NCBI RefSeq assembly: GCF_032362555.1
Contig: NC_083522.1
Span: 5,868,001 to 5,932,000, forward strand
Length of the DNA stretch: 64,000 nt
Direction of reading: 5' to 3'
Source of the DNA: Amyelois transitella
Lineage: Eukaryota; Arthropoda; Insecta; Lepidoptera; Pyralidae
Positions 36,696-48,995 of the stretch are shown here, one piece after another. The notes beneath the pieces were generated by a model. It made no database searches. It was given only the letters and a program-made list of their open reading frames with translations, and was not told the origin of the DNA. Within the stretch, counting starts at the first letter, position 1; each line of letters opens with the position of its first letter. The position numbers and the translations under genes were made by a program.

Positions 36696-39600
36696 TGCTG
36701 TTATTTACGCAGGGTAATTATTTAAAGAATTTTATACATACAATATAACAAAAATAATACGAATTTGATTTATACATGAGAGAGAATTTATATTAAATTT
36801 CAGTCTTCCTTATTCAAGTCAAATGATTTCATGATAGTATAACTTCTTGTGTATTTAAAAAATATTATTATAAGATTTTAATTAAATTACTATTTATTAT
36901 TGTTGATACATATGGTGGACTTTTTTTATCAACTTTGTAGGTATCTTACTTTTGTCCAAACTTATATTCCGTTAAAAATATTTTAATCTTACCAATTTGA
37001 ATCTATTTTTGCTTAGTGATCTGGAGCAAAACAAATGAAAGTGCAATTGATAGCACGCAAATGAGCGATAGAAAATATTTAGTCAGAGTTTCTTTACAAC
37101 AATAAGTAAGTATGTATGATTACTTTGTGTGATTGCTTGATGAAATAACAATCATTAACATTAACGAGTGTAAATAAGTAGTGTAGGCCAGATAAATCTG
37201 ACCTCTCTGTGGTGTTGGTTTATATGAGGTTCTAGATTATCAGTGTATCTGCCACAAAAATCGTATAAAGAAACTTATTTCAAAAAAATTGCAGTTGAAC
37301 TCAAATATTAAAGTAAATTTTGTTATCATTTTTATTAGTGTAGATTTAATATGATGTGTCGTCAAGATTTACATGCATCAAAAAATTAAAACAATTATGT
37401 CGCTCGAATAATATATAATATAATGCGATAAAGTTCTGATATACATTATAAGACATATTTTATGTCTCATCTTCCTTACCTCTCCACATCTAAGGGTAAT
37501 CAAAGGTACCTATATAAGATGAGGCTTTGTAAACATAAGTCCGGCTGAGCCAGACTGGATGTCTGCGCCAGAGTACAAGTTATCTATGTTTGGGAGGAAG
37601 ATGCGGGGGAAGGTGAAACGCGCGGGGCGGAGCAAGGAACGCGCAGGGTTCCGCCGCGCTTCCGAAGATTGCAGGTTAGTGTCCTGACACCATATATTGG
37701 AAATGATACGGCTATTTTTGGATTTCAATCTTTGTTTTATTTTGCGTTATGCCTACAAGGAATTATTATATACTTATATGACGCTCGTATATTCTGGCCA
37801 CGTCTTGCTAGCGTTCTGTTCGCCGTCCGCCGCATCGTCCTCGCAACCTAGATATCTTCTACCAACCAAATAGATATCTTCTACTCTGGCGTAGACGAGT
37901 TACAACCAATTAGTAGTCGAGCTTATCTAAAAGGAAAACGTGTCCGATATAATTAATTGTATAAGATCAGAATGTCAGTTTGTAAATGGCTGTTGTACTT
38001 AAGGTGTGTAATTAAATTACAAACTTAGTTTCTTTAAAAAAACGTATATTTCCGTTATGGATTTGTTGTAGACACTGTAATTTTCACTAAACCAATGCCG
38101 ACCCTATTATAATTTAATTTTCTTAAACTGCTTATGTGTTAAGCAATATACAAAGTTTGCGATTTTACTTATAGATGGCTTGTAAAATTTATGTAATTTA
38201 TAAAAATTTATAGAGTGAGATAGCTGCACTTTTTATGACTATCACTAGCAAGGGTAATTTAGGTCATTAGTAAGTTTGGAGCCCTCCGGTGGTGTTTAAT
38301 TTAATTATTTTAGTCGCCAATTTGAACTACATTAGTGTTTAATCAACGACAATTTCCTATTTCTACTACACGATTAATAGTCATAAAAAGTGTAGCTTAC
38401 TCTTGGCGTAAATTGGTCAATGGCTGCTAGATTATAGGGAAAACCAGGTGCATTTATAAAAATTGGGCACAAATGCCTGGACATTAAAAGTATTTGTTTT
38501 GTTGAAATTATATTGTTTGTTTACTTTTAACGTAATATTGGATATTAAAAATATTTAATTGGTGACAGTGTATAATAAGTAAGATTGAAAAAAGGACATA
38601 TTTTTAGTAATACTTCTGGTGAAAGGTTATTTTAATTCATGTGTAAATTTTCTAATATTCAATTAGTCTCGTATAAAGGTTTTTAATCAATAAATTATAC
38701 AATTTGTACTGGAAGTATAAGTTCCACTATTCTGTTTAACGGCAATATATTACGTACTAACATATTTAAATTTGGTTTAATTCTTCGCCATCCCAGACAG
38801 TAAAACACCATCATCACATCATTATTGAGTACATATCATCTACACTACTATTTTATTATTATAATCATCAGAGATATGGTATCCCATCCTTAGGTACTTT
38901 TATGATTTAACTACCTGCTAGCTTTTGCATCTGCTTTTAGCCCATGTTACTTTCGAAGGACAATTCTACTAGTATATCTGTGCCAAATTTAGTCAAAATC
39001 AGCCCATTCGTTTTTGAGTTATATGTTACAAAAATTTTCAATTCTTTGTTTCTTTTCGTTATATTCTATTTCTCATACCCCACACTAAAAGTATAAAAAC
39101 TTCCATGAAGATGAGTTCTGTCGAAAGCAGTCTTTCCACTCTGACCAACTAAATCGACTGAATCGAATCAACAGGTTGTGTGAAATGGAACCCATACCAT
39201 TTAAATTTGACTAATCCGAAGCTCTGTATAATTTGAATGGGTCAACCAAAGGTCTCGACTTCCAAATCTTCCGATTTTAGAGTATCGACGCAATTATAAA
39301 ATAGTCGCGATTGTTGATAATACGTATAAATAAGGCATAGCCTATAAAATAATTTCAAAATTATTCCAGTAATAAATACCTAAGTACTTCCTTGACTTAA
39401 GCATACCAAACTATGTTGTTGGTCTTTATTTTTTCTTTCAGGTATCAACTTAGTTTTTATGCAGTCGGCCCAATCTAATGTTTTTAAATCTGTAAGTCGG
39501 CCAAAGTCGGGTTTTTTGTTTTTTACAATATTGTTACTCTGGCAACACAATATGTATTTGTTTTCATTATATAAAAATAGTTGTCAACCGCTATGTCCGC

Positions 39601-39859
39601 TATTGCCGCTGTCACTGTCAACAAACGAATTAATTTGTCAAATGGCTGAAAATCGGGATTGAGCCTACCTAGTTTTTGTTTATCCAAATCGGAATTTTGC
39701 GAACAATTAAATTAAATTTTTAACCAAATCATAGGTATTTGATAAATGTGTGTTAAACAATCGTAAAGTGTTAATATCTGGCACTGGCGTCGCTTGGGTA
39801 ACCTTAAATAATATGGCCTAAGGCCGTCGCTTTTTGAGGTAAAATATATTTTCGGAAGT
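36696..39859. other. Intergenic region between FPPS-B and the C39-like gene
   Basis: FPPS-B 3' UTR, then AT-rich DNA, one GC-rich candidate exon (37559-37674, listed separately), and a Helitron-like repeat stretch at about 38930-39060. The presumed promoter of the downstream gene is at about 39600-39859, with CTGTCACTGTCAAC and TTGTCAAATGG. A 67-codon frame at 39459 is not supported as a gene. Confidence 0.5.
37559..37674 (+). CDS. Candidate orphan coding exon, very basic (uncertain)
   Basis: A GC-rich island in AT-rich DNA. It has an ATG, 38 codons rich in Arg/Lys (e.g. MSAPEYKLSMFGRKMRGK), and a splice donor AG|GTTAGT. The frame is open back to a TGA about 39 nt upstream. It could be the first exon of an unrecognised plus-strand gene or a stray exon copy. 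I found no partner exon nearby and recognise no domain. Confidence 0.25.
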
Positions 39860-42800
39860 ATGGATTCACCTAATGATTTACCGATAAAGAACACCCTTCG
39901 ACTCGATGGCGACGCTGAAAAGACTAATAATTGCAAGGGAGCTACAAAGCAAAGAGGAACTGACATTATTGCTGGAAATGTGTTTACATCTGCGACGCAC
40001 GCAACAGATTCCATTTCGACGACACAAAATGGACCTTTGTCAACACCCTGTGGCTCTTCCTGTAACGAACCTGCGCCGTGTCCAAAGTCAAGTGAGAATT
40101 TAGAGCGCAATAAAAACAAAAGTGCTAATAAGAACGGTTCAAATGGGAACAATTCGCATGCCGATGAATCGGAGGCCGCAAGTGGGAGCAAACCAAATCC
40201 GATTGTTACTGACTGTGTCGTTCCGGCTCCTCAACGGCACAGATCATGTTCAGATAAAGCTGGAAAGGCCTGCATTGCACCATCAACAAGTGGCCACAGC
40301 AGAGACAAAGAAAATGCCAAAAGCAAGGAGAACAGGAAGAGGCCTTCAACTCTCAAGTTGAATCGAGCTGATCCAGATGCAGATGATAGCTCAAGTGATA
40401 CTGGCAATGATGATTACTCTTTAGGATCAGATGATGGTTGCATTTACACTTATAGAGGTGGACAGCATTTAGCTGATTTGCCAAGTTCATTCTTTAGTTT
40501 AGATATGGGTCTACCTTCAGACAAGCAATTGCCAACTGCTCCCAATTACCAAGCTCCTGCCGCGGCTGCCAGGGAAGGATCACGAGCATCAAGCCCTGAT
40601 ATGGAGTTTTTGGAGATGGATTTTGATCCTGGCCCATCTTGTGAAGCTGACACTGGCGATGAAGCCACTCCTGATGCTGATTTAGGGGCAGAAAATAATG
40701 AACCGCAAAAGAATGACCCTGGAATAAGAGAGGGACCGGAGTATTTGCCAGGGTCTAGCATCAATCCGCAGGATGACCCAATAGCTTCTGGATCTCATGA
40801 TGCCGACTTGTACAATGTGCCATCAACAAGCCATGGATTCATTTCTGGTCAGGGTGATGTTAAGGATGATTCTAACTCCAGGCCAACTAATTTTGGGCCT
40901 TTTATAGCTCATGTGAACGCCCGTGGGGAGAGACTGGTGGTTCGCAGGACCATGTCACACTGGCCAGCTTCTGCTCCTGTGAATCTACATATCACCAGTG
41001 GCAATCTGGTATCTCCAGAGGATATACCAAACTGTAAGTTTTATTTATTAAATTTTAAAACAAATTCATTCAAGTATATTGATTTTCTATTTAGTAATCA
41101 GTCTTCAATTCATTTATTTCCTCTACTGCTGGTACACTTTGGGTATAAAGAGTTACTGACAGGAAGATATTTATTTTTTTAATGTGTGTTCTCTTTTTCT
41201 CTTCAGAAACTAATTAGAAAAATTCTGGTTGAATAAAGTTTTTGTAATAGTAGAAAGCCTTTTAGGCCGTAGGACATTCTTGTAATTGAGGCTCTTGCCA
41301 AATCAAGCAAACCCTAGTATTTTTACTAGGGTTTGCTTGATTTGCAATTTCAGTTACAGATTGTGGACTTATGAAACGTACATACATAGTCAACAAAGTC
41401 CACAAATTTGAAGTTAAAATCATAATTTCTTTAGTGCTATAAGCAATGTATCTTTGCCTTGCCTTTGTCAGTAACAGGTGTAGCCTGTATGAAAAAAAAA
41501 TTAAATTATAACTGTTAGTGGATATAACTTTGTATTATAATTATATCATCTTTATTTTGTAACAAACTATACTAATGCTGTTGGGTATTCAATCTATAGT
41601 AATATTATAAACAAGTTTATGTTTCACATCTTCACAGTATAATCACTGGACCGAGAAGGAAATGGGGTTTTTTTAATGATCGAAATTTAGTATTTCGTCA
41701 TCTATACTAATATTAAAAAGAGTTTGTTTGTTTGAATGCGCTAATCTCAGGAACTTAGGGCTTTAGGCTATTAAACATCACGCTGCAATTATAAGAAATA
41801 ATGAAAAATGTGAAAAAAATGGGGAAAGTTATCCATCTTTGAGGGCTTCAATGATTCCCAAAATAACTATTCCACGCGGACGAAGTCGCAGGCAAGGCTA
41901 GAATAATATATAATAATTAAACTAATATTAAATTTTACTTTGCAATATTTTAAAAGTAAAAAATCAATATAAATATTGTTTTAGTTGAGGGAGAACAATC
42001 CGAGGGTCCTTTAGCATCTCAAATAAACCAAGGACAGAAGCCAGCTTTGGGAACTGTTACAATGTCATCCACAGTCTACCATCAGAATATGGCCAAGAAA
42101 CTAATAGAAGAAAAGGAAAAATTTGGCTCCGATAAGGATAAAGATGCTAAAAAGGTGAGTGAGAACTGGCTGTTTTAAAATATGACATTGTAGTAATCAG
42201 ATTTTTGTGTAATTGAGCCATTCTCACAGAGTGGAAATTATGTGCAATTCACATATTCTTTACAAGTTTTCAGATAAGATCCACTGAAAATTAACTCCAA
42301 CACCACAAAAACAGTTAATACCGTTTTCAAAGAACACTCATGAATGACACATTACATGGCAACAATGGACAGAAACTGAAGTTAAAGCTAGTTTAAAAAA
42401 AAATATTTTTGTATTTGTCCCAGGCTCCTGAGCCTCACCACGAAGCACCCGGCTCTAGCGCCACAAACGCGAGGTGTGTGGAACCACCGCGATGCATGAT
42501 ATGGTCGGAACACGAGGCCTGTGAGCGCCAGGTCACACAGATTGGGACCTCTGCTTGTGGCGCTACGGCGGTTGTGAATGTGTTTGTGAGTTTTTTTTTT
42601 TGGTATTTAAAAATTTAAGTGTATTTGATTGACTTTAATCTGGAAGGAGTGAAGGAAACCCTAATTAATTTCAAAAATCCCTTAGTTTATGGGAAAGCAG
42701 AGATTTCTGAATCTTAGTCAGACATCTTCAATGTGTCACGTGGTAACCGGTACTTTAGGATAAGATCGTATCGACTGCTATCCGTGACATCGTAGAAGTG

Positions 42801-44661
42801 ACTTAAAGGCGTCTTGTCTTGCGCCAAAACCATGATCCAAGCTAGCTTAAAAGCAGGGTCACATAAGTTTTGTAAGTATGTAGGCACTAAGTTTAACAAC
42901 ATCTGTTTTGTTTTCAGAATGCATTGGGTGTGCCAATAAATTTGGATCAAATAAATTTGGCGGTTGGCACTAGGCAGAGGGCTAATAATGCACCTTTACC
43001 GAGGTAAGAAAATGTACTTGCTGTATTTCATTATTACTTTCAGGGTTCGTACTTTGCCACTGATTATTTAAACATATAAGTACCTTAATTAACTTGTCTT
43101 CGAGTATTTATTCATATCGTTCTGTCGGTATGCCGTAAAAGCCTTACAGGCTGATTACAGAGAACTTATGGACTTGACGAAAGTCTATAATCAATTGATA
43201 TTTTCCAGGTACGTGCTATCCCGAGCCGTGGCCGGCTGCACGGCGGCGGACCTCGTGTCAGGCATCCAGAAGGCCTCCGAAGGCCTGGTCACTGCTAGAT
43301 TCTTCCCGACGCATCCTGAACGGGCGGTCTCGCTGAGCCATTGGTTGGCTGACTGGATAACCTTAGGTAATACATATATTTTTGACTAGCTTCATCAAAA
43401 AATTTTGCCATTGGCCTATTAGTCTTTTGAGACTGTAGGCTCTGACTACCCTGTAAGGTCTAAAGACATGATTATAATATATGTATGTAATTTAAGCGCT
43501 TAATGTTCAAGCCAGGACCGGATTTAGGTAAATGGGCTCTGATCTTCTAAGTTCAAATACTTATTGTCTCTCTCATCTTTAACTCAAATATCATATCGAA
43601 AATATCGTTTCTAAGAATTTTTATTTTTATGCATTAAAGTAGATAGATCGTTCATTTATAATGTAGTACATACATTCATTTAATTTTTTTTATAAATATT
43701 TAAGGAGCTGTTCCAATCTTAACTTTGAACCTCCAAGTGGGCTGCGAAGGCGATATCCCCGACGCGTGGCACCACCAAATGGTTTTCGGCGTGTCGCCTC
43801 GCGGCATTTATCTTTGCAACCCGGTAGAGTGCATTCGGGAGTCTACCCTGTGGCCTCGTTTGACGTCTCCTTCAGTACTGCTTCTCAGAACTAGAGACGT
43901 ACTGGCCAGATACAATCCGGAGACTGACTTGACGCCGTTGATGTTTGTACCTGAGAAACGCTTCCATACATTCAATGTACTTGGTGAGTTTTTTTATTTT
44001 GTGCCTACCCATTAAATTGTTTATATTTGTAACGTCGTGCCGCTTCGGTCTCCCTGGCGCCCCTCTTTACAGCCCGGTAGGCCTATAAGAGCGCTCCGGA
44101 TCTTTTGGACTACCAGCATTCACCAAGTTAAGTAGCTCGCCATCCTCTAGCGACTACTTGCTGGATCTCGTGTCTGGATCTTGTAAATCTAGTCCAAATA
44201 AAGTTTGTCTTTATTCTAGACATTTTTTAATCATCTCTTATTAACCTGAGACGTTTTACTATAACGCCACATGTTATATTCATGGATTGCTTCCTACATA
44301 ATTTGTTACACTTTATGTATCCCTTTAGACCACGGGCTTCGAAGCCCTTTTCTGAGTTTAAGACTGAGTTTCTTTTTAAGTTTTCATTGCAGTGTCGATT
44401 GGTGGCATAAAATGTCAATTTATATAAATATATGAATTATAACATTACTTATAATTTATTTCAGGTCAAGTAGCGAATGCTATAAGAGAATGGCGGGCTA
44501 ACGGTTGGGTAGAACCTGGTTCACGAACCCATTACATCAAGATACCGGCCGCTTATCAAGCTGGCATTACCGTAGCCGCACTGACAGGCACCGAAGCTCA
44601 CAGAAGGCTCATGCATGTACCACAACTACCTATAGTCAACCCACAAACAGATCCAGCATGA
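39860..44661 (+). CDS. Uncharacterised protein with disordered N-terminus and possible C39-like papain-fold domain
   Basis: Exons: 39860-41033, 41985-42154, 42424-42585, 42918-43003, 43209-43366, 43705-43983, 44465-44661; all introns GT/AG and in phase; 741 residues. The first 390 residues are low-complexity, rich in Ser/Asp/Asn/Pro, with no domain visible. From about residue 470 the sequence becomes ordered. QIGTSACGATAVVNVF (Cys about 493) looks like the nucleophile helix of C39-type cysteine peptidases. WHHQMVFGV (His about 606-607) and IYLCNPVE (Asn about 622) sit where a His and an Asn/Asp would complete a triad. A short ordered C-terminus, with REWRANGWVEPGSRTHYIK, follows. Function unknown; the catalytic reading is inference from motif spacing. 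Poly(A) signal AATAAA at 45395-45400. Intron 1 holds a Helitron and a perfect hairpin; intron 6 a possible solo LTR. Confidence 0.85.
41299..41344. repeat. Perfect 21-bp stem, 4-nt loop hairpin
   Basis: CAAATCAAGCAAACCCTAGT and its exact reverse complement flank a TTTT loop (stem 41299-41319 with 41324-41344). It lies in intron 1 of the C39-like gene. Confidence 0.8.
41701..41901 (+). mobile_element. Short Helitron derivative, copy 3
   Basis: TCTATACTAATATT after an A at 41700, and the conserved 3' end 'ccacgcggacgaagtcgcaggcaaggCTAG' at 41901. It is 201 bp against about 690 bp for copies 1 and 2, so it is internally deleted. Confidence 0.65.
43405..43480 (+). repeat. SINE 3' fragment
   Basis: 'ttggcctattagtcttttgagactgtaggctctgactaccctg' then 'aaagacatgatta...tatgtatg', in intron 5 of the C39-like gene. 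Confidence 0.5.
44028..44222 (+). mobile_element. Possible solo LTR
   Basis: A GC-richer 195-bp block starting TGTAACG and ending TAGACA, with a TATA-like TATAAGAG and a late AATAAA, the order expected in an LTR. Its composition differs from the surrounding intron. No clear target-site duplication, so the call is tentative. Confidence 0.4.
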
Positions 44662-46618
44662 AATAGTAACAAGTCACTTGGTAAGTGAATTCCAAGTGAT
44701 AGTTTTTGATATGCGATGTCACACAAACATCACTCGAAACATGATCTTGTATACTCGTACGTAATACTTGATGTGGATGCTGGCTCAGCCTATAGGAATA
44801 AATGTCCGAATTTTACTGTTTACTGTAATCGCTATATTTATATATCTATCCTTTGAAGTATCATAGATCTTCAACTGAAATGTTTTATGTATCGAACTGT
44901 ACAATTGTAATCGATTGTCAACGTCACGAGGTGGTAGTTTCATGACTAAGTGATTTGAATAACTTTTAGAAAATCTTTTCCAAACGTACGATATCGGTGT
45001 TGCCAATCATATTGTTCAACAAAAGACATTACGATAGACTTTACTATAGAAAATAGGTAAGTATCATATTGGTGTTAAATTATAAATTAATTGACGAATA
45101 TTTAGCATTACTCATCATATAATTATCCGAGACTTTGAAGTCATAAGTATGTACTCTAATTAAATACGGTCTGATAAAATTGAACCATAAACATGTCGCG
45201 ATTATACCTATTAAATTATTATATAACTTAGTAGCTTTATAAAAGACATACCAATATGTAATCCAATTAAACATTTTGAACTATTAATATGAAATAGGAT
45301 TTATTGTATTGTAGTGGCATATAACTGAAAATATTCACCAATCCATTCTGATATCTTCAAATTCTTTGAATACTTTGTGATTGATCTAGTACTAAATAAA
45401 ATCATTGCGCTGCACGAAACATTTCTATATCGTCAATATGAGCTTAACAAATGCATGAATACTTGGCAATTTATAATTATGTTCTTTATATTACTTACCT
45501 TAATTCCATTAGAAATACCTAAATAATTGTTCAAATACTGTTATAATTTATTTTTAAGTCTTCATATCGCTCAAATATTTGTTACTTTATTATGTACTGT
45601 CAGGTCTGAAAATAAAAATACAATTGATATAATTTTAAATATTGTTACCATCGAATGAAGGTTTAAAATTAATCAAAATGTATACATTATTTTGAGATAT
45701 GTTCGTACCAAATAGTTTATCTTATAATAATTCAATGTTTTTATCAAACGGAAGCTGTGTAGCATTGGCTAAATTTTATTAGCCACATAAAAACTTAAGT
45801 TGTACATAAATTATTTAAGAAGTATGTTATTATATTTAGTCAATTGGTGCTTACTAGTCAAAATTATATTAGCACATGTAATCTGTAATCGTTGCAACAC
45901 ACGTATTTACTTTTATGTCAATGTAATTTGCACTTAATACTGTAAGGTATGATGAACGTGATACAGGGACGTCTCCAAGTATTCACTTTGGGGACAGAGT
46001 GAGGTAGGTACAATAAGAGTACATTTTTCGAACTCGTTACGCGGAAGTCGATTATTTATATACAGAGAATGGAACTCACCATAAAAATTCTCAGGATCCT
46101 GAAGTAAAACAAAGGCAGAACTAATGCGTCTTTGTGCTATTGATCAATTTCTTAGTATTTAATCAACCAGTGAGATGTTTCATGTACTCAATTATTGTAA
46201 AGCCCCATGGCTGGTATAGATAATACATCCGTTTCTCGCAAAGCCCTTAAAGATCACATTATTAAGTTCCGTTTAGGGTGAATAGCTATGTTTTTTTTTG
46301 GAAATACATTTGCTCATTACCCGTTTAAACTTCAAGGTTCAAAAAATAATGTGACATTATTTTGTTTGAGGGGTTCACCATATATTTACCAAAATCATCT
46401 CACTTGGTTCTATCTTGTGTACCTTCCTATATTAATGTCAGTCATAGGATATTTATCATTAAGTACTATTGTGTAAGGGTGGTATTACTTCAGCCCTTAC
46501 CTAACTCGATATAGGAGCAATGTTATGTATAACATTATATTTTTGGAATATACTATCGTAGCAGAAATCTAGAGTTTTATTGAGCCATTGTTCTTATAAG
46601 TTTACTAGGTTCATTTTC
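44662..46618. other. 3' UTR and intergenic region between the C39-like gene and FPPS-C
   Basis: Contains AATAAA at 45395-45400. No exon seen; a 62-codon frame at 46288 has no coding support. Confidence 0.45.
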
Positions 46619-46805
46619 ATTCATATAGTCACGTCTATATCCCTTGCGGGGTAGACAGAGCCGAAAGTCTTGAAGAGACTGGTAGGCTACGTTCAGCTGT
46701 TTGGCTTTATGATAAAATTGAGATTCAAACAGTGACAGGTTGCTTTCGCCTAAAACGAGAATCCTAAGTTTATAAGCCCATCCTTTAGTCGCCTCTTACG
46801 ACACT
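46619..46805 (-). repeat. SINE copy
   Basis: 'tcacgtctatatcccttgcg' through 'ctttagtcgcctcttacgac', reversed, just downstream of FPPS-C. Confidence 0.7.
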
Positions 46806-46954
46806 AGGAATTGAAATAATTAATTACCATGACAATTACACATATACCTAAAAACAAATGATATCTATGTTGTATTGAAATTGCATGTAATTAATGACAA
46901 TTTTATTGTTATATTATTTTATATTTCTTTCTTTGATATTTATGCAAGTAAAGA

Positions 46955-48995
46955 TTACAACATTCTGTTATAAATAACGTTCAAATAATCCAAAAATAAT
47001 GCAGGTGGTAGTATATCTTTTGAGGCGTTTGCTCGGTGCGAGATATCGTCATAAAGCGCTTTCTCTTCGTCTTTATACATTTCGGGTAACTGCAATATTT
47101 TATAAAGCTGCTGAATGCGTTCAATGTGTGCAAATTCTTCACTTCCATAACATGATTTAAACACAATTTTTTGAGGTTGGCTGCAACGTTGAAGCGCTTT
47201 AACTGCTAGCCACGAACATTTAGAATTTTGAATATCTGTGCATGATTTTCCAACATCTTTACTTCCGAAACAATCGAAGTAATCGTCCTGCAGTGATAAA
47301 TCATTATTATGAAATAAGAATCATTATTATTACCTAACATTTCATATTAAGGTATAATCCAAAAATTACCTGCATTTGATAAAGTCGAGCAATATCCATA
47401 CACATACTTTCCACGTATTGCTGGGTATTAGCCGTTGTTTTATTTGCCAAATATATTCCTAATAAGATTGGCAATTGAATACTATAAAAAGACGTTTTAT
47501 ATTTTATTATTCTATCATATGTTTGTTGAGTAAAATGCGAATAGTTACGATCAGTAATTTGCGATGCCTCATTATCTAAATGCTGTCCAATTGCTGTCAA
47601 GAAAAATGCCTGTAAAATAAATGTAACGTTTCATAATTAGAAAAAATACGTATTTCAATATCGAATCCAACTGCAAAGCGCATTACAGTGGTTGTGAAGT
47701 AAGTATTTCATCCGTTTATACCTTATCAAACATTTTCCTAACATCATTGACTATAGCCTGATCTTCGAAGGTAACATTAAGTACGTCATAGATTAAACCT
47801 CGGATCAGCGATATATCATTGATGGCTCGCATTCCCACTTTTGGTACCAAATGCCAGCACGGTTTACCTCGTCGCATACTCGCTTCATCTTCTATGTCGT
47901 CTGATATTGTGAAACAAGCGTGTACCTGAATTAAAGTTAGATTAGTTTGGGAATACATATATTTTACTACAAGTAAAATTTAGACTTTTTATAAAATTTA
48001 AATATTTTTCCACAGTTACAACTAGCAGTTCGGTTACTAAATACATAACTAAATAAATGATTGAGTTTACCATGTCAGTAGCCCAAGCTAATACACAAGC
48101 TTTATATAAAGCTTCTTCTTTTGCGTTAGCAGCTGCTAGAGTTAAAAATGAATGCAAAGTCAGGGAACTTCTAAGGTGCTTCCCACCGGTAACATTATAT
48201 TGTGTTATCTAAAAAAGAATAAAAACATTAATCAATCAACATTTAATATAAAGTTATAGCAAATCGCATTCTTTCGACACTCCTATTAAGAAAATTATTT
48301 TGAATGCTGCATATTTATTTCATATCTTAAACTGTACACAAAATGTATTACTTGTTACTTACGTTACATACGTAAGTTACGTTGCAAGTCCCATACATAA
48401 CATTACAAGAGCCCAATGTGCCCCATATAATCCTAAGGCCGGACCTGTTTTTAACCGACTTCAAAAAAGGAGGCTTCGCATCTCACCTTTTGAATGTGAT
48501 CTGCTATTCCAGAAGATTGTATATAATCTCTCTTCGCAATAACATTATTCAGTATGTTTGGCAAACATACATGGAAATATGTAAAAATTTCCTCAGGAAT
48601 TAACTTAGTAACTTTTACTTGACGATTTAACCTGAAAGTGAATAAAAGTACCTATACCTTTAATACTTTCGGCACGTTAGGTATGACTTAACGTGTCGAG
48701 AGGTAACCGAGGGGTAAAGTAAACATTAAATTCAAAAGTTCTTTATTTAATTGCGATACCTAGTTTTTGTTAATTCTAAAATCAGTTTTCAAACTTCTGT
48801 TTCCCGCTATGCAAAACGTAGGTACTTAGGCGGCTACAACAATAGAGGCAACTATGAAAAATATAAAAAATCGTAAAATAGTTTGTAAAGCATGTGAGTA
48901 ATAGTTCGACTGTCTCAATAAAATCAATGTGTTACTTACATTTCACTGCTATAACTTCTCATAGAAACTAAAAATAATTTACTAACGTGCTTCAT
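46955..48995 (-). CDS. FPPS: Farnesyl diphosphate synthase, diverged copy C (inverted)
   Basis: Exons in gene order: 48940-48995, 48487-48631, 48071-48208, 47722-47925, 47370-47609, 46955-47287; phases 2,0,0,0,0, as in copies A and B; 371 residues. The small first exon (MKHVSKLFLVSMRSYSSE) was found by frame and phase, has an upstream in-frame TAA, and looks like a mitochondrial presequence. The first Asp-rich motif is DDIED (about 122-126), preceded by Cys-Phe at -5/-4 and followed by MRRG. The second is DDYFD (about 262-266). Changes from the family pattern: the IPP site reads GGKHLRSSL instead of GKKxRGL, and the GTDIQ block reads SCTDIQNSKC. Both metal-binding motifs remain, so activity is possible, but specificity may have shifted. 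Poly(A) signal AATAAA (minus) at 46902-46907. Compact gene, introns under 400 bp. Confidence 0.9.

Noticed and set aside
39712..40191. 159-codon minus-strand open frame
   Set aside because: Antisense shadow of the first exon of the C39-like gene, whose frame is supported by six in-phase downstream exons.
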